64,000 nucleotides of DNA, taken from IMG/VR virus record IMGVR_UViG_3300042731_004976, positions 1 through 64,000 of that record. One strand, written 5' to 3'. Below the pieces are notes generated by a model, which ran no database searches, was not told the origin of the DNA, and worked only from the letters and a program-made list of their open reading frames with translations. A program made the translations under genes and the position numbers. Source of the stretch: a virus. Below, in pieces: positions 1 through 7,761 of this stretch (the first letter of the stretch is position 1; each line of letters begins with the position of its first letter).

Positions 1-2
1 CC

Positions 3-179
3 CTGCCCTGCAAGAAGTGCGGAAAGCCCGTAGGAGAAGACGCTGTGCGCTCCTTGGAGCATCTGCGCAAGCTGCGGGGAGAGGACAGGGCTGCGCAGCC
101 GAAGGTCTGTCTTCCGTGCCTGTGGAACACTCTCAGCAGCATGGCCGACGAGGACGAGAACGATGAGCAGCCATCCTAA
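3..179 (+). CDS. Zinc-ribbon protein, 5' end cut by the window
   Basis: The frame is open from the window edge and ends in TAA, leaving 58 residues with no visible start. Two Cys pairs, CKKC near the edge and CLPC about 33 residues later, form a classic zinc ribbon, and the tail is acidic (DEDENDE). A small nucleic-acid- or protein-binding zinc protein is the natural reading, and many similar ones follow in this phage. Target unknown. The next gene overlaps its last 17 bases. Confidence 0.6.
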   Translation: MPCKKCGKPVGEDAVRSLEHLRKLRGEDRAAQPKVCLPCLWNTLSSMADEDENDEQPS

Positions 180-354
180 CCATAGACGTGAACACGACCG
201 TGTGCAGGAACGAGGTCCTCGTTACGAGAGCCCAGATCCGTCTGCTGGGTGCAACTCGACGCATGTAGCCCGAGCCCGTGCGGGTTGGAGGAAGATCAAC
301 CGCCGCAAACGTCGTCGTGAGGAGAACGATCTCACTGACGTGTCCGAGAGCTGA
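163..354 (+). CDS. Small basic hypothetical protein (63 aa)
   Basis: The ATG lies inside the end of the preceding gene after a purine-rich GACGAGGACGAGAACG stretch. The product is rich in Arg and His (KINRRKRRREEN near the C terminus), as in small nucleic-acid-binding phage proteins, but shows no recognisable fold. It ends 2 bases before the next start, consistent with one transcript. Function unknown. Confidence 0.45.
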   Translation: MSSHPNHRREHDRVQERGPRYESPDPSAGCNSTHVARARAGWRKINRRKRRREENDLTDVSES

Positions 355-356
355 AC

Positions 357-641
357 ATGGGGGTTTCGCTCACCCCCATCATCTTCGTGCTGGCTCTCTC
401 GTTGCTAGTGGGTGCGGTGTACACCTCCGTCCTCCTATCGCGCATGGAGCGCGACTTCCGAAAGGTCTGTTGTCTCCTGTTCGAAGCGCGCATCCGAGCT
501 TCCGAAGGTTCAGAGAACGACAAGAACACGCGCATCGTGCGCATGAGGAAGGCCGTCGAGTCTCTGAACATCCCGGAGCTGACGCTCGTCGCGTTGAAGA
601 AGCTACCGAAGGGCGTTCCGTATGAGGAAGAAGCAGCGTAA
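357..641 (+). CDS. Small membrane protein, one N-terminal TM helix
   Basis: Of 94 residues, 5-27 form one hydrophobic segment (TPIIFVLALSLLVGAVYTSV), followed by a charged, helical cytoplasmic-type tail with RMERDFRK. There is no lipobox or clear signal cleavage site, so it is probably an inner-membrane anchored protein. It overlaps the next gene by 20 bases. Function unknown. Confidence 0.6.
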   Translation: MGVSLTPIIFVLALSLLVGAVYTSVLLSRMERDFRKVCCLLFEARIRASEGSENDKNTRIVRMRKAVESLNIPELTLVALKKLPKGVPYEEEAA

Positions 642-1008
642 GAACGAGATCCGGCTATTCGTTTGGGAGCTGGAGTCGATGCCTGAGTACTCGTCGAGTC
701 TTCCTACGGGTCAAGTGCTCTTCAAGATGTGGAGGAGGGCCATCCAAGATCTTCGTACGAGGGCAGTCGTGGCCTGGCAGGCGGGTCAATACGTTCCTTG
801 TCGCATTCCGGGGAACGTTGGGATCCGCTGGTTCGATGTCGTTCTTCGAGCAGGTCCAAAGCCACCCGCGTGGGAGGCTCCTGATTGGAACAACAGAGCG
901 AGATACCAGCGCGAGGGCTTCTACAAGAACCCGTGCGTATGCGGGAACGAAGATCTGGTGGGAGAGCCTCCGAAGTGTCGCCAATGCGGGCGTCGGTATG
1001 CAGTGTGA
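622..1008 (+). CDS. Zinc-ribbon hypothetical protein (128 aa)
   Basis: The N terminus is basic (MRKKQRKNE), the middle is Trp-rich, and the C terminus is a four-Cys ribbon (CVCGNEDL...CRQCGRRY). The start is coupled to the end of the preceding membrane protein gene. Zinc binding is inferred from Cys spacing alone, and no enzyme motif is visible. Confidence 0.6.
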   Translation: MRKKQRKNEIRLFVWELESMPEYSSSLPTGQVLFKMWRRAIQDLRTRAVVAWQAGQYVPCRIPGNVGIRWFDVVLRAGPKPPAWEAPDWNNRARYQREGFYKNPCVCGNEDLVGEPPKCRQCGRRYAV

Positions 1009-1037
1009 GCATGGTTGGAAGAACGAAGGAGACAAGA

Positions 1038-1343
1038 ATGATCCCGATCGGAAAGTGGACGTACAAGGATGTGTGCGGGAACGAGTGGGAAGAGATTCCT
1101 CACGCGGCTTCGAGCATAGGAGTCGTTGCGTGGGAGACGACAGATCCAGATCGTTACTTGGAGTGCGAGATACTGAAGCCGAAGATCTCCTACGACGAAG
1201 AAATGATCTCGTTTCACACGACTGACGACATTCCCCTCGACGCTCTCTTTGCAGTTACTCGACGCGCGCTGGAAGTGCTGGAAGCTGACGAACGCTACGG
1301 CCCGAAGTACGTCAAGTGGCTTCGGGAGAAGCTCTCGATATGA
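1038..1343 (+). CDS. Hypothetical acidic protein (101 aa)
   Basis: The chosen ATG follows a good Shine-Dalgarno (GAAGGAGACAAG). An in-frame ATG at 1011 would add nine residues without such a site. The product (MIPIGKWTYKD...) has no known motif. Its TGA overlaps the next ATG as ATGA. Confidence 0.6.
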   Translation: MIPIGKWTYKDVCGNEWEEIPHAASSIGVVAWETTDPDRYLECEILKPKISYDEEMISFHTTDDIPLDALFAVTRRALEVLEADERYGPKYVKWLREKLSI

Positions 1344-1642
1344 TCCACCTTCTTGTAGGCGGGCGAGTCGCGCAGCCCTGCATGAGCGTTCACGGCCTGC
1401 CCGAAACTTGGCCTTCAGGCCACCAGTGGGTCTCTCTTGCCGACTACGAGCAGGTCACCTGCGACTCCTGCAAGAACGATCCTGATTGGCGTGTCTACAA
1501 CTTCGTCGACACGGCGATCCGAGCGTTGGGCAAGAGCGCTTCTGCCAAAGAGCTTCTGCATCATGTGATGCAGCATCTGTCGCACGGGAGCGTGAACCCG
1601 AGAAATGTTCAGCAGCGCCTGAGAGAGCTGGGGTATGTCTGA
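1340..1642 (+). CDS. Hypothetical protein with Cys pair and helical C terminus
   Basis: The ATGA overlap with the preceding stop sets the start. A CDSC pair sits near residue 46. The last 50 residues (ALGKSASAKELLHHVMQHL...NVQQRLRELGYV) look like a helix-turn-helix or winged-helix unit, but this is weak. The end overlaps the next gene by 8 bases. Confidence 0.6.
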   Translation: MIHLLVGGRVAQPCMSVHGLPETWPSGHQWVSLADYEQVTCDSCKNDPDWRVYNFVDTAIRALGKSASAKELLHHVMQHLSHGSVNPRNVQQRLRELGYV

Positions 1643-1946
1643 TCGCTTCTGGCGCTGGGTGCTGAGTCTCTTGGGTCGTACTCAGAAGTGGATCTACACG
1701 ACACGCTTGAAGCGTCATGTCTGGAAGTCCTTCAACGATACCGTGACTCCGCTCGATGAGTTGGACGACGACCACCTGGCCAACATCCTCCGCAAGCTGA
1801 TTCGGGAAGGTCACGCTTTGGAAGAGCCCCTGTTTCCTTTTCTCCTGGCGGAAGCGCGATCTCGTGAGAGGCCCAACCATCGCTTGAAGAAAGCCCTCCT
1901 GTTCGCGAAGCACACCGAAGAGTACAATCCCCGGTCCCATGCCTGA
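1635..1946 (+). CDS. Hypothetical protein (103 aa)
   Basis: The product is Trp-rich and basic at the N terminus (MSDRFWRWVLSLLGR), possibly amphipathic, then helical and charged. Its start lies within the end of the preceding gene and its end overlaps the next by 8 bases, so translation is probably coupled. No family recognised. Confidence 0.55.
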   Translation: MSDRFWRWVLSLLGRTQKWIYTTRLKRHVWKSFNDTVTPLDELDDDHLANILRKLIREGHALEEPLFPFLLAEARSRERPNHRLKKALLFAKHTEEYNPRSHA

Positions 1947-2211
1947 TCCAGTCCTGTTCGAGAAGAAGCCTTGGCCTTCGCTTCCGAAGGACATCAACGC
2001 GATGTACGTCATCTACGACGACAAGACGCGGGAGTACCCGGGCTATTTCGTCCTGCGCCGCTGGTTCCTGTACGGACGGCAGGAGCTAGCTGAAATACTT
2101 CCCCGTCTCGGATATTCGTTGGAAGACATCCGCGAACACCTACCTCCCGGGAAAGTGCGCCTGGAGCGAGACATCGAGGACAACCCTTCGATAGTCGAGA
2201 TTTGGGTGTGA
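1939..2211 (+). CDS. Hypothetical protein (90 aa)
   Basis: Mixed alpha/beta sequence with many aromatics (YPGYFVLRRWFLYGRQE). It is the last gene of the first operon, and its TGA stands 2 bases before the -35 box of the next promoter. No known motif. Confidence 0.55.
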   Translation: MPDPVLFEKKPWPSLPKDINAMYVIYDDKTREYPGYFVLRRWFLYGRQELAEILPRLGYSLEDIREHLPPGKVRLERDIEDNPSIVEIWV

Positions 2212-2213
2212 CG

Positions 2214-2242
2214 TTGACAATGCCTATCCTTTAGGATAGCGT
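2214..2242 (+). promoter_or_regulatory. Sigma70-type promoter, leaderless type
   Basis: TTGACA (2214-2219), 17-base spacer, TAGCGT (2237-2242). A dyad CTATCC-TTTA-GGATAG (2224-2239) fills the spacer and runs into the -10. The ATG of the next gene is 7 bases beyond the -10, so the mRNA should start at or next to the start codon. Confidence 0.75.
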
Positions 2243-2249
2243 TGTGTGT

Positions 2250-2756
2250 ATGGCTTCTCGTTCCGAGCATGTATCTCCGTTCGACCTGCTCGACCTTCGA
2301 CACATCACCCGCGACTCTTCTAGAGCGGTTTGTCGTGTCCGCATTCAGGCTTCGGACTATCACGACTACGAGTGGATCGTATGCGGCGTTGCCAACCTTC
2401 AGATGGAGAAGCACTTCTGTCGTCTGACCGCGAGAACGAACGCAGGCATCACCGACTTCGAACACGACAGCGCCTATGCGTTGAGCCTTCCTCTAGTAGG
2501 CGTGGAGTTCGAGTTCACGATGAACCATCACAGCCAATTCCGTGCCTGGGTCCGACCGGACGATCTGAGCGACTTCAACGTTCCTCCTCCTGGATATGAT
2601 CCAACGAAGGACGAGAAAGCGGAGAAGTGTAAGCGCTGCAAACCCCGTCACTGGATCGTTCCTGCTTTCGTTCCCCCTCCGAACGGAAAGCTGTTCGACA
2701 AGGTGCGGGGGCGCAAGGTTCAGATCTCCTTTGGGCCCGTGTTCTCGGAGGAGTGA
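2250..2756 (+). CDS. Hypothetical protein (168 aa), leaderless start
   Basis: An in-frame GTG exists at 2244, but it lies at the -10 box, so ATG 2250 is chosen. The predicted transcription start falls at about 2249. Near the C terminus is CKRCKPRHW, a possible half zinc site. Otherwise it is a globular protein of unknown function. Its stop overlaps the ATG of the next gene by one base. Confidence 0.6.
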   Translation: MASRSEHVSPFDLLDLRHITRDSSRAVCRVRIQASDYHDYEWIVCGVANLQMEKHFCRLTARTNAGITDFEHDSAYALSLPLVGVEFEFTMNHHSQFRAWVRPDDLSDFNVPPPGYDPTKDEKAEKCKRCKPRHWIVPAFVPPPNGKLFDKVRGRKVQISFGPVFSEE

Positions 2757-3154
2757 TGGCGTCCGGGCGTAGCTTGGACCTTGTGCTGGTCGTGGAGGTG
2801 ACTCCTTGGGAGCCTCTCGAACCGGACGAGGAAGATGAATGCGAGGGGGAACCCCACTTCGATGCGGAGATAGTCAACATCTCTCCCCGAGGTTTGCACG
2901 AGCACCCCCGGTACGAAAACAGATCGTGCTTCTACTGCGAAGAAGATGTCGACTCTCTCAGTACGCGCTACGTGTGCGACGGTTGCTGGCTTGAGCAGCA
3001 CCTGTCCGATCTCGGTTTGGAGACCTTCATCCAGGACTACGATCTTGACGATGGTTCCGGTGTGCTGGTCGTTGAGGGATTCGTGCAGTGGTGGCGAGAC
3101 TACTTCGGCGAGTACGACGAGGAGTTCCACATTACGAGGAGCCACTGGCTGTGA
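2756..3154 (+). CDS. Acidic zinc-finger hypothetical protein (132 aa)
   Basis: The ATG overlaps the upstream TGA and is preceded by CTCGGAGGAG. The sequence begins with a beta-type segment (LDLVLVVEVTPWE), then an acidic stretch, then CFYCEED...CDGC, which fits a treble-clef or ribbon zinc site at residues 62-82. The C terminus is Trp-, Asp- and Tyr-rich. Function unknown. Confidence 0.6.
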   Translation: MASGRSLDLVLVVEVTPWEPLEPDEEDECEGEPHFDAEIVNISPRGLHEHPRYENRSCFYCEEDVDSLSTRYVCDGCWLEQHLSDLGLETFIQDYDLDDGSGVLVVEGFVQWWRDYFGEYDEEFHITRSHWL

Positions 3155-3405
3155 CACACGAAGTACGAGAAATGGATCTACCCTCAGGACCCTCGACCCT
3201 GAAGCTCATCCTACTGATCCTTATGTCTGACTTCTGCTTCCGTCAGTACACTCGTCAGACCTACGATATGGAGTCGTACTCCTATCGGATCTGGCGCTGG
3301 TGCCACCACACGGAGAGCTACAAGTCGTACAAGCGCTACCTCGTCGAGGACAAGGTTCGCGCGAAGCATTGGCGCTACCTGTTCCGGTTGAAAAATCTTC
3401 CCTGA
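3151..3405 (+). CDS. Small basic, Tyr-rich hypothetical protein
   Basis: A GTGA overlap with the preceding stop suggests the GTG at 3151. ATGs at 3172 and 3223 are in frame and also possible. The second half is unusually rich in Tyr, Arg, Lys and Trp (SYSYRIWRWCHHTESYKSYK), as in small RNA- or DNA-binding proteins. It closes this operon. Confidence 0.5.
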   Translation: MTHEVREMDLPSGPSTLKLILLILMSDFCFRQYTRQTYDMESYSYRIWRWCHHTESYKSYKRYLVEDKVRAKHWRYLFRLKNLP

Positions 3406-3453
3406 TCTGTCAGATCTGGCGTTCCTCCTGCGTCCTCCTCTTAGATCGGGTTC

Positions 3454-3482
3454 TTGACAATCCGAAAAGAAGATGGTACTGC
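3454..3482 (+). promoter_or_regulatory. Sigma70-type promoter, leaderless type
   Basis: TTGACA (3454-3459), 17-base spacer, TACTGC (3477-3482). The likely start codon at 3492 is 9 bases beyond the -10. A second in-frame ATG abuts the -10 at 3483. Confidence 0.65.
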
Positions 3483-3491
3483 ATGAGGAAG

Positions 3492-4772
3492 ATGACAACG
3501 CCTGCTCCTTGGGTTCCCGTAGACCGCTCGGGGAAATCCCAGGCGCCCTTGCTGAACGAAGAGGGACACGATACCGACGAAGGTTCTGGAGATCTCCGGC
3601 ACCGATTCGGTAGGGCTATGATCGATTACGCTAAGGAAGTGCGCGTGAAGAAGGATCCTAAAGCCGAAGTACTCGAAGCGCAGCGCGCTGCTCGCGAGTT
3701 AGTAGCCTTTCGAGAAGGTACTCTGGAGAAGCTCATCACCGGATTGGGTGTGGACGTTCCGTGGATTGGTGAACCCTCGATGCTCGCGATGCTGGGAAAA
3801 CGTAACTACGAGCACAGCCTTCAGAAGGACCCAGATCTCACAGATATCGACGTAGCGCGTGTTCTGATGCATGAGGCTTCGGAACGAGGGGACGACATCG
3901 AAGCAGCCTCGCTTCTTCTGCCCCCCTTCCAGCTCCGAGCTTGCTGGTCTGCGCGTTGGTACCAACAGGCCAAGCCTCGCATAGTTTGGGAACCGCCCGC
4001 CTACGCTGAACAGCTCATGGTCTCTCCCCCTCATCGAGACGTGCTGGAGTACGTGCGGTCTCCGTGGGATGCCTTTCTCTTGGATCTCCCTAGGGACCTG
4101 CTCTACTCCGACAGCCCGAAGAACGGAGAGCGCTGCGAGCTGACCCACGTGCTCGTGCACAATCACGAGAACACAGAGGGGGCGCGCGTTTGGCACTTCA
4201 TGGCTCACGGACCGGGAGGAGTGGAGCTGTGGAGACACGGCGTCAGCACAGATCAACTGGTGCACCCGGAGAAAGACACGTTCTCCGAGCTGTACGCAGG
4301 AAGCATTGCCAACGAAGACGAGTTGACGCTCCAGTACATCGGAAACCTCATCGTGGGGACTTGCTTGACGCTCAGCGATCCCACCAAGTTTCGGGTGGCC
4401 AAGAACACTAAGGCGCGCCGTCGAGGGATTCGAGGAGAGAAGTCCAAGAAGACCAAGACGGTTCCCGCCACGAGGAACTTCGTTGTCGGTGTTCCTGTGA
4501 AGGTTCGCATTCGGGGAGCCATCGAAGAGAGCTACGAGTTGGTTCGGAACCATAAGCGTCGTGGGAAGATCAAGGCGCTACGCTTGGCCTCGTTCGTAGC
4601 AGGCCACTGGAAGAATCAGGCGTACGGTCCGAAGCACTCGCTTCGACGCCCGCAGCATGTCGAGGGATATTGGAGGAACCTCGACAAGGACAACCCGATC
4701 GTTGTCCGGGATCATCTCGTGATGAAGAAGGAGGAGACGTGGGAGACCTCGAAGAAACCGTCGGGAAGCTGA
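3492..4772 (+). CDS. Large hypothetical protein (426 aa)
   Basis: The start is ATG 3492, the usual distance from the promoter -10. The acidic N terminus is followed by mixed alpha/beta sequence. The last 60 residues contain a basic pattern (GHWKNQAYGPKHSLRRPQHV) that resembles a C-terminal signature I recall from hypothetical phage proteins with no assigned role. No catalytic motif is visible. The size and its own strong promoter suggest an early role, but I cannot name it. Confidence 0.65.
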   Translation: MTTPAPWVPVDRSGKSQAPLLNEEGHDTDEGSGDLRHRFGRAMIDYAKEVRVKKDPKAEVLEAQRAARELVAFREGTLEKLITGLGVDVPWIGEPSMLAMLGKRNYEHSLQKDPDLTDIDVARVLMHEASERGDDIEAASLLLPPFQLRACWSARWYQQAKPRIVWEPPAYAEQLMVSPPHRDVLEYVRSPWDAFLLDLPRDLLYSDSPKNGERCELTHVLVHNHENTEGARVWHFMAHGPGGVELWRHGVSTDQLVHPEKDTFSELYAGSIANEDELTLQYIGNLIVGTCLTLSDPTKFRVAKNTKARRRGIRGEKSKKTKTVPATRNFVVGVPVKVRIRGAIEESYELVRNHKRRGKIKALRLASFVAGHWKNQAYGPKHSLRRPQHVEGYWRNLDKDNPIVVRDHLVMKKEETWETSKKPSGS

Positions 4773-4930
4773 GAGCGATCCTGGAGGGAACAGGGGCACC
4801 CGTTGTGGGGGTGGCGGGGAACGGAGCCAGCAACACGATCTTCGTGTATCTGAGCTTCCCCTGGCCCGAAGTCCCCAAAAAAATTGGACCTTACAAGGTC
4901 TACACGGCCCTGCTGACAGTAGGCTCCTGA
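4739..4930 (+). CDS. Small hypothetical protein (63 aa)
   Basis: The GTG is chosen because it follows an excellent Shine-Dalgarno (AAGAAGGAGGAGAC) inside the end of the preceding gene. The product is a small alpha/beta protein with a hydrophobic, Gly-rich core. No family recognised. Confidence 0.6.
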   Translation: MGDLEETVGKLRAILEGTGAPVVGVAGNGASNTIFVYLSFPWPEVPKKIGPYKVYTALLTVGS

Positions 4931-4956
4931 CCAGGATCTCTGATAAGCTACCCGGC

Positions 4957-6045
4957 GTGGACATTCGAGAAACCGTCTCCCGCCTCCGTAAGGACCTCCT
5001 GGAGCTGAGCCCCGGAGAGTCCCCCGAGCAGCATCGTCGTCGCACAGGGCGCTGCCCACCGGGATTTCAGTGGAATGGTACCTCGTGCGGGGAGAAAGCA
5101 GCAGGAGGCGCTCCAGGAACAGAGCCCAAGCCGAAGCTGAAGCCGGGGGGAGGTCCGGCGAAGAAACCCCCACCTCTCCCAAAGTCGAAGCGCAAGGGAC
5201 CCGCGATCGGGAAGACCTACCAACCCCCGAGCGACAAGAAGAAACCAGCACCGGGCTATCGTGCCCCCGCGCCCAAGCCCTCAATCGGTCAGCGTGCCGG
5301 AGGTGCTTTGAAGGCCCTCAAGAACAAAGCCATGTCCATGCTCAGTGCGGCTAAGACAGACGCGAAGGCTGTAGCAAAGGCCGCTAAGGACTGGCATCCG
5401 AAGGTGAAGGCCAAGTTGCAGCGCATGCCCAACGAGACGAAAGCGTTCTTCACCGATCCGGAGTTTCGTCGAGCAGCTTCCCAGACCATGGGAGCGATGG
5501 CGAAACAGGGAGCAAAGAAGCTCGCTAAGCATGCGGTAAACGTTGCGAAGCACGAGGTCCACGAGTTCAAACACGCAGGCGAAGCTCTGAAAACTCTCGC
5601 GAAGACGCGATCCTTCAAGAAGCTCAGCAAAGATCACAAGAAGGCGCTCAGCACTGTCACGAAGCACATGGCGATCACAGCAGCGGCTTCAGCCGCTACT
5701 GCATCGGGACTCGGAATCCCGGCTGCTTTCGCGAAGGGCCTAGCTCGTCACTTTGCGGCGAAGATGGCCGGGCGGGTGTTCGAGAAGCTCCACCTTGGAG
5801 ACGAGATCAGTCACATCTCTCACTTGTTCCACGACGATCAAGGAGACGCCGAGATCGATAGCGCGATGACTCGGGTAGGTGAGTTGCTCGCCCAGGAGTT
5901 TTCCGAACTCGTGACCAGTATGGATCCTTCAGAACTCGAAGCTCTCATGAAGCAGATTCCTGAAGAAGCGCCAGCCGCTCCCAAGGCTGAGACGCGAAGC
6001 CGTCTAGAAAGCCTCGTGCAGGAAGCTCGATTGACAATCGGATAG
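4957..6045 (+). CDS. Lys/Ala-rich protein, possible internal virion protein
   Basis: GTG start, 362 aa. A TAAGCT lies 7 bases upstream and could be a -10 without a good -35. Residues 30-48 hold CPPGFQWNGTSC. Residues 50-110 are Pro/Lys/Gly-rich and disordered. About 115-280 is Ala/Lys-rich and helical, with a hydrophobic patch near 235-255. The tail is acidic and ends in RSRLESLVQEARLTIG. The CPxG...C motif recurs in the structural-module protein at 43867-44700, which hints at a virion role, but this is inference. Confidence 0.6.
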   Translation: MDIRETVSRLRKDLLELSPGESPEQHRRRTGRCPPGFQWNGTSCGEKAAGGAPGTEPKPKLKPGGGPAKKPPPLPKSKRKGPAIGKTYQPPSDKKKPAPGYRAPAPKPSIGQRAGGALKALKNKAMSMLSAAKTDAKAVAKAAKDWHPKVKAKLQRMPNETKAFFTDPEFRRAASQTMGAMAKQGAKKLAKHAVNVAKHEVHEFKHAGEALKTLAKTRSFKKLSKDHKKALSTVTKHMAITAAASAATASGLGIPAAFAKGLARHFAAKMAGRVFEKLHLGDEISHISHLFHDDQGDAEIDSAMTRVGELLAQEFSELVTSMDPSELEALMKQIPEEAPAAPKAETRSRLESLVQEARLTIG

Positions 6046-6059
6046 TCATAGGGTAGCCT
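6031..6059 (+). promoter_or_regulatory. Sigma70-type promoter, leaderless type
   Basis: TTGACA (6031-6036), 17-base spacer, TAGCCT (6054-6059). The -35 lies within the last codons of the upstream gene and its TAG is in the spacer. The GTG start of the next gene is 11 bases after the -10. Confidence 0.7.
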
Positions 6060-6070
6060 CACGGTTCTCC

Positions 6071-6349
6071 GTGACTTCTGACCCATACGCGCACGTCTGT
6101 GGTGGACGCTGGGAACCCTTCGGTACTGGAGGTGCTCGGTACCGTTGTACGCAGTGCTGTGTGATTGGACTCAAGCGTCGGGTCATCGAGGAAAAGGGGA
6201 CGAACCTGATCGATCCGTACAAGTGTGGCGAGACGAACCGTGTTCGAGAAGGAGGCGATGGGTCGCGATGCTCCAAGCCTGCGGTTGCCAAGAACAATCG
6301 GACGTGGATGTGTCACGAGCACAATCGGAGGTACAAGGGGACATCATGA
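6071..6349 (+). CDS. Zinc-binding hypothetical protein (92 aa)
   Basis: GTG start directly downstream of the promoter. CTQCC near residue 26, two further Cys (C52, C67) and CHEH near residue 81 could bind one or two zinc ions. No enzyme motif. It ends in an ATGA overlap with the next gene. Confidence 0.6.
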   Translation: MTSDPYAHVCGGRWEPFGTGGARYRCTQCCVIGLKRRVIEEKGTNLIDPYKCGETNRVREGGDGSRCSKPAVAKNNRTWMCHEHNRRYKGTS

Positions 6350-6624
6350 GATTCCTTTCCCCGCCCCCTCAAGGTTTGGATCTCCGTGAAGCTACTTCGG
6401 AGGAGAAGGCTGCTTTGCAGAGGATCGTATCTTCAGCCAAGGACGAAGTCCTCTGGCGCGGAGAAGACGCCTTGTCTGCATACGCCGACGCTCTTCAAGG
6501 AAAAGTGCTGGAGTTCCTAGGAGACTGCTGGGCAGAGATGCACGGAAACGGGCTCACCGTGATCTTCACTCGCAAGCAACCCGAACCCGACGGCGTTCAC
6601 GTCTGGTACCCACTGAGCCTCTGA
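6346..6624 (+). CDS. Hypothetical protein (92 aa)
   Basis: The start is set by the ATGA overlap. A mixed helical protein (EEKAALQRIVSSAKDEVLW) with a beta-type C terminus (LTVIFTRKQPEPDGVHVW). It is followed by a TGATG overlap. Function unknown. Confidence 0.6.
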   Translation: MRFLSPPPQGLDLREATSEEKAALQRIVSSAKDEVLWRGEDALSAYADALQGKVLEFLGDCWAEMHGNGLTVIFTRKQPEPDGVHVWYPLSL

Positions 6625-6788
6625 TGCCCTCCGAAGATGACATCGCCGAGGAGTTCCAGGAGCAGAGGAAGCTCTTCCGCCCACTCGAAAACAGCAATGC
6701 GAGCATAGACAAGAACGTAGGTTGTATCGGTGGCCTCCTCGTGCTGATGTGGGTCACGCTCCTCGTGATCCTATGGAGGGTTTGGTGA
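6624..6788 (+). CDS. Small single-pass membrane protein (54 aa)
   Basis: The ATG overlaps the previous TGA. The N-terminal 30 residues are polar and charged (MPSEDDIAEEFQEQRKLF) and the last 23 form one hydrophobic helix (IGGLLVLMWVTLLVILW). This is a tail-anchored arrangement with the N terminus probably cytoplasmic. Stop and next start again overlap (TGATG). Function unknown; such peptides can act in lysis control or on host membrane proteins. Confidence 0.65.
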   Translation: MPSEDDIAEEFQEQRKLFRPLENSNASIDKNVGCIGGLLVLMWVTLLVILWRVW

Positions 6789-7231
6789 TGGCTACGATAG
6801 AACAGCTAGAGAAGGAACTCGCACGATCTCAGCAACGGGTCGAAGACTTGCGAAACGTAGGAAAGGCGATCCGAGGTAATCCAGACGCACGAGCTGCTGC
6901 GGAAGCTCTCGAAGCTCGAATCGCGTCCCTGGCGGTGGAGGTAGAGACGGCGGAGAAGAAGATCGTCGAACTGGAAGCTCAGGTCCGGTCCAAGGAAGTG
7001 GAGAGGATCCACGCCGAAGTCACGACGGAGACTTCCGCAGCGCAGAATGTTCAGGAAGTTCTGAACACGTTCGAGGCTCTTCGCGCAAAAGCGCTAGCGA
7101 CTACTGCGGCGACTTCTTCTGGGAAGCGCAGTCTACTGGACATCGAGATTCGAACATGGGCACACCCGTTCGTCGGACGAGCCTTCGACGATTTGAAGAA
7201 GAAGATCGAAGAGGCTCTTGGAGAAACGTGA
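6788..7231 (+). CDS. Coiled-coil protein (147 aa)
   Basis: Residues 1-95 are a near-continuous heptad-rich helix (TIEQLEKELARSQQRVEDL), so the protein probably forms a dimer or trimer. The C terminus is a smaller globular part. It is coupled to the tiny membrane protein upstream by TGATG and to the next gene in the same way. Possibly a scaffold for that membrane protein; this is inference. Confidence 0.65.
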   Translation: MATIEQLEKELARSQQRVEDLRNVGKAIRGNPDARAAAEALEARIASLAVEVETAEKKIVELEAQVRSKEVERIHAEVTTETSAAQNVQEVLNTFEALRAKALATTAATSSGKRSLLDIEIRTWAHPFVGRAFDDLKKKIEEALGET

Positions 7232-7647
7232 TGGCGCGTGATTGGACAGTATTCGTTTTCGTCGGGTCCTACCCTTTCAAGAGGGGTCAGACGCCTCCCG
7301 AACACCTAATCGTGTTCGTGGACGACTCTTACACAAAGGCTCGGGAGCGGTACCACGAGGAGAAAGGTGCGTATCCCGAAGCGCACGGCATGATGAATTT
7401 CGAGGGCTCCTCCAAACAAAAAGCGTGGGACGTGGCTTGCAGATCAGGCTTCGTTGGAACGTACGAGCCCCGAGACCACGACGCTGAGCACGTTGGCCAG
7501 AAGAAGCAGACGCTGGTGATCGCCTTCAAGCAGAGCAAGCCCGCAGTCGATGGTTTGTTCTGCCAGGGGCCTTGCAACACGTACTGCACCTACGTGGAGC
7601 CCAATCAACCCGACGGAGGCTACATCTGCCCCGACTGCCGACCCTAG
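7231..7647 (+). CDS. Hypothetical protein with C-terminal zinc ribbon (138 aa)
   Basis: The TGATG overlap fixes the start. The N terminus is beta-type (DWTVFVFVGSYPF). The last 30 residues contain CQGPCNTYC...YICPDC, a zinc ribbon. It is the last gene of the operon that began at 6071. Confidence 0.6.
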   Translation: MARDWTVFVFVGSYPFKRGQTPPEHLIVFVDDSYTKARERYHEEKGAYPEAHGMMNFEGSSKQKAWDVACRSGFVGTYEPRDHDAEHVGQKKQTLVIAFKQSKPAVDGLFCQGPCNTYCTYVEPNQPDGGYICPDCRP

Positions 7648-7665
7648 ATGGGGAAGAAGGCGTCC

Positions 7666-7694
7666 TAGACAGCTTCTAGGACGTGTACTACATT
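7666..7694 (+). promoter_or_regulatory. Sigma70-type promoter with dyad over the -35
   Basis: TAGACA (7666-7671), 17-base spacer, TACATT (7689-7694). A perfect dyad TCCTAGA-CAGCT-TCTAGGA (7663-7681) covers the -35, a possible operator. The leader is about 60 bases and carries two copies of ACGGACGAAGG (7702-7712 and 7744-7754). Confidence 0.55.
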
Positions 7695-7761
7695 TGCTGA
7701 TACGGACGAAGGTTCAACCTCGCGGTGTTCCCGCGATCATAAAACGGACGAAGGAATGAGC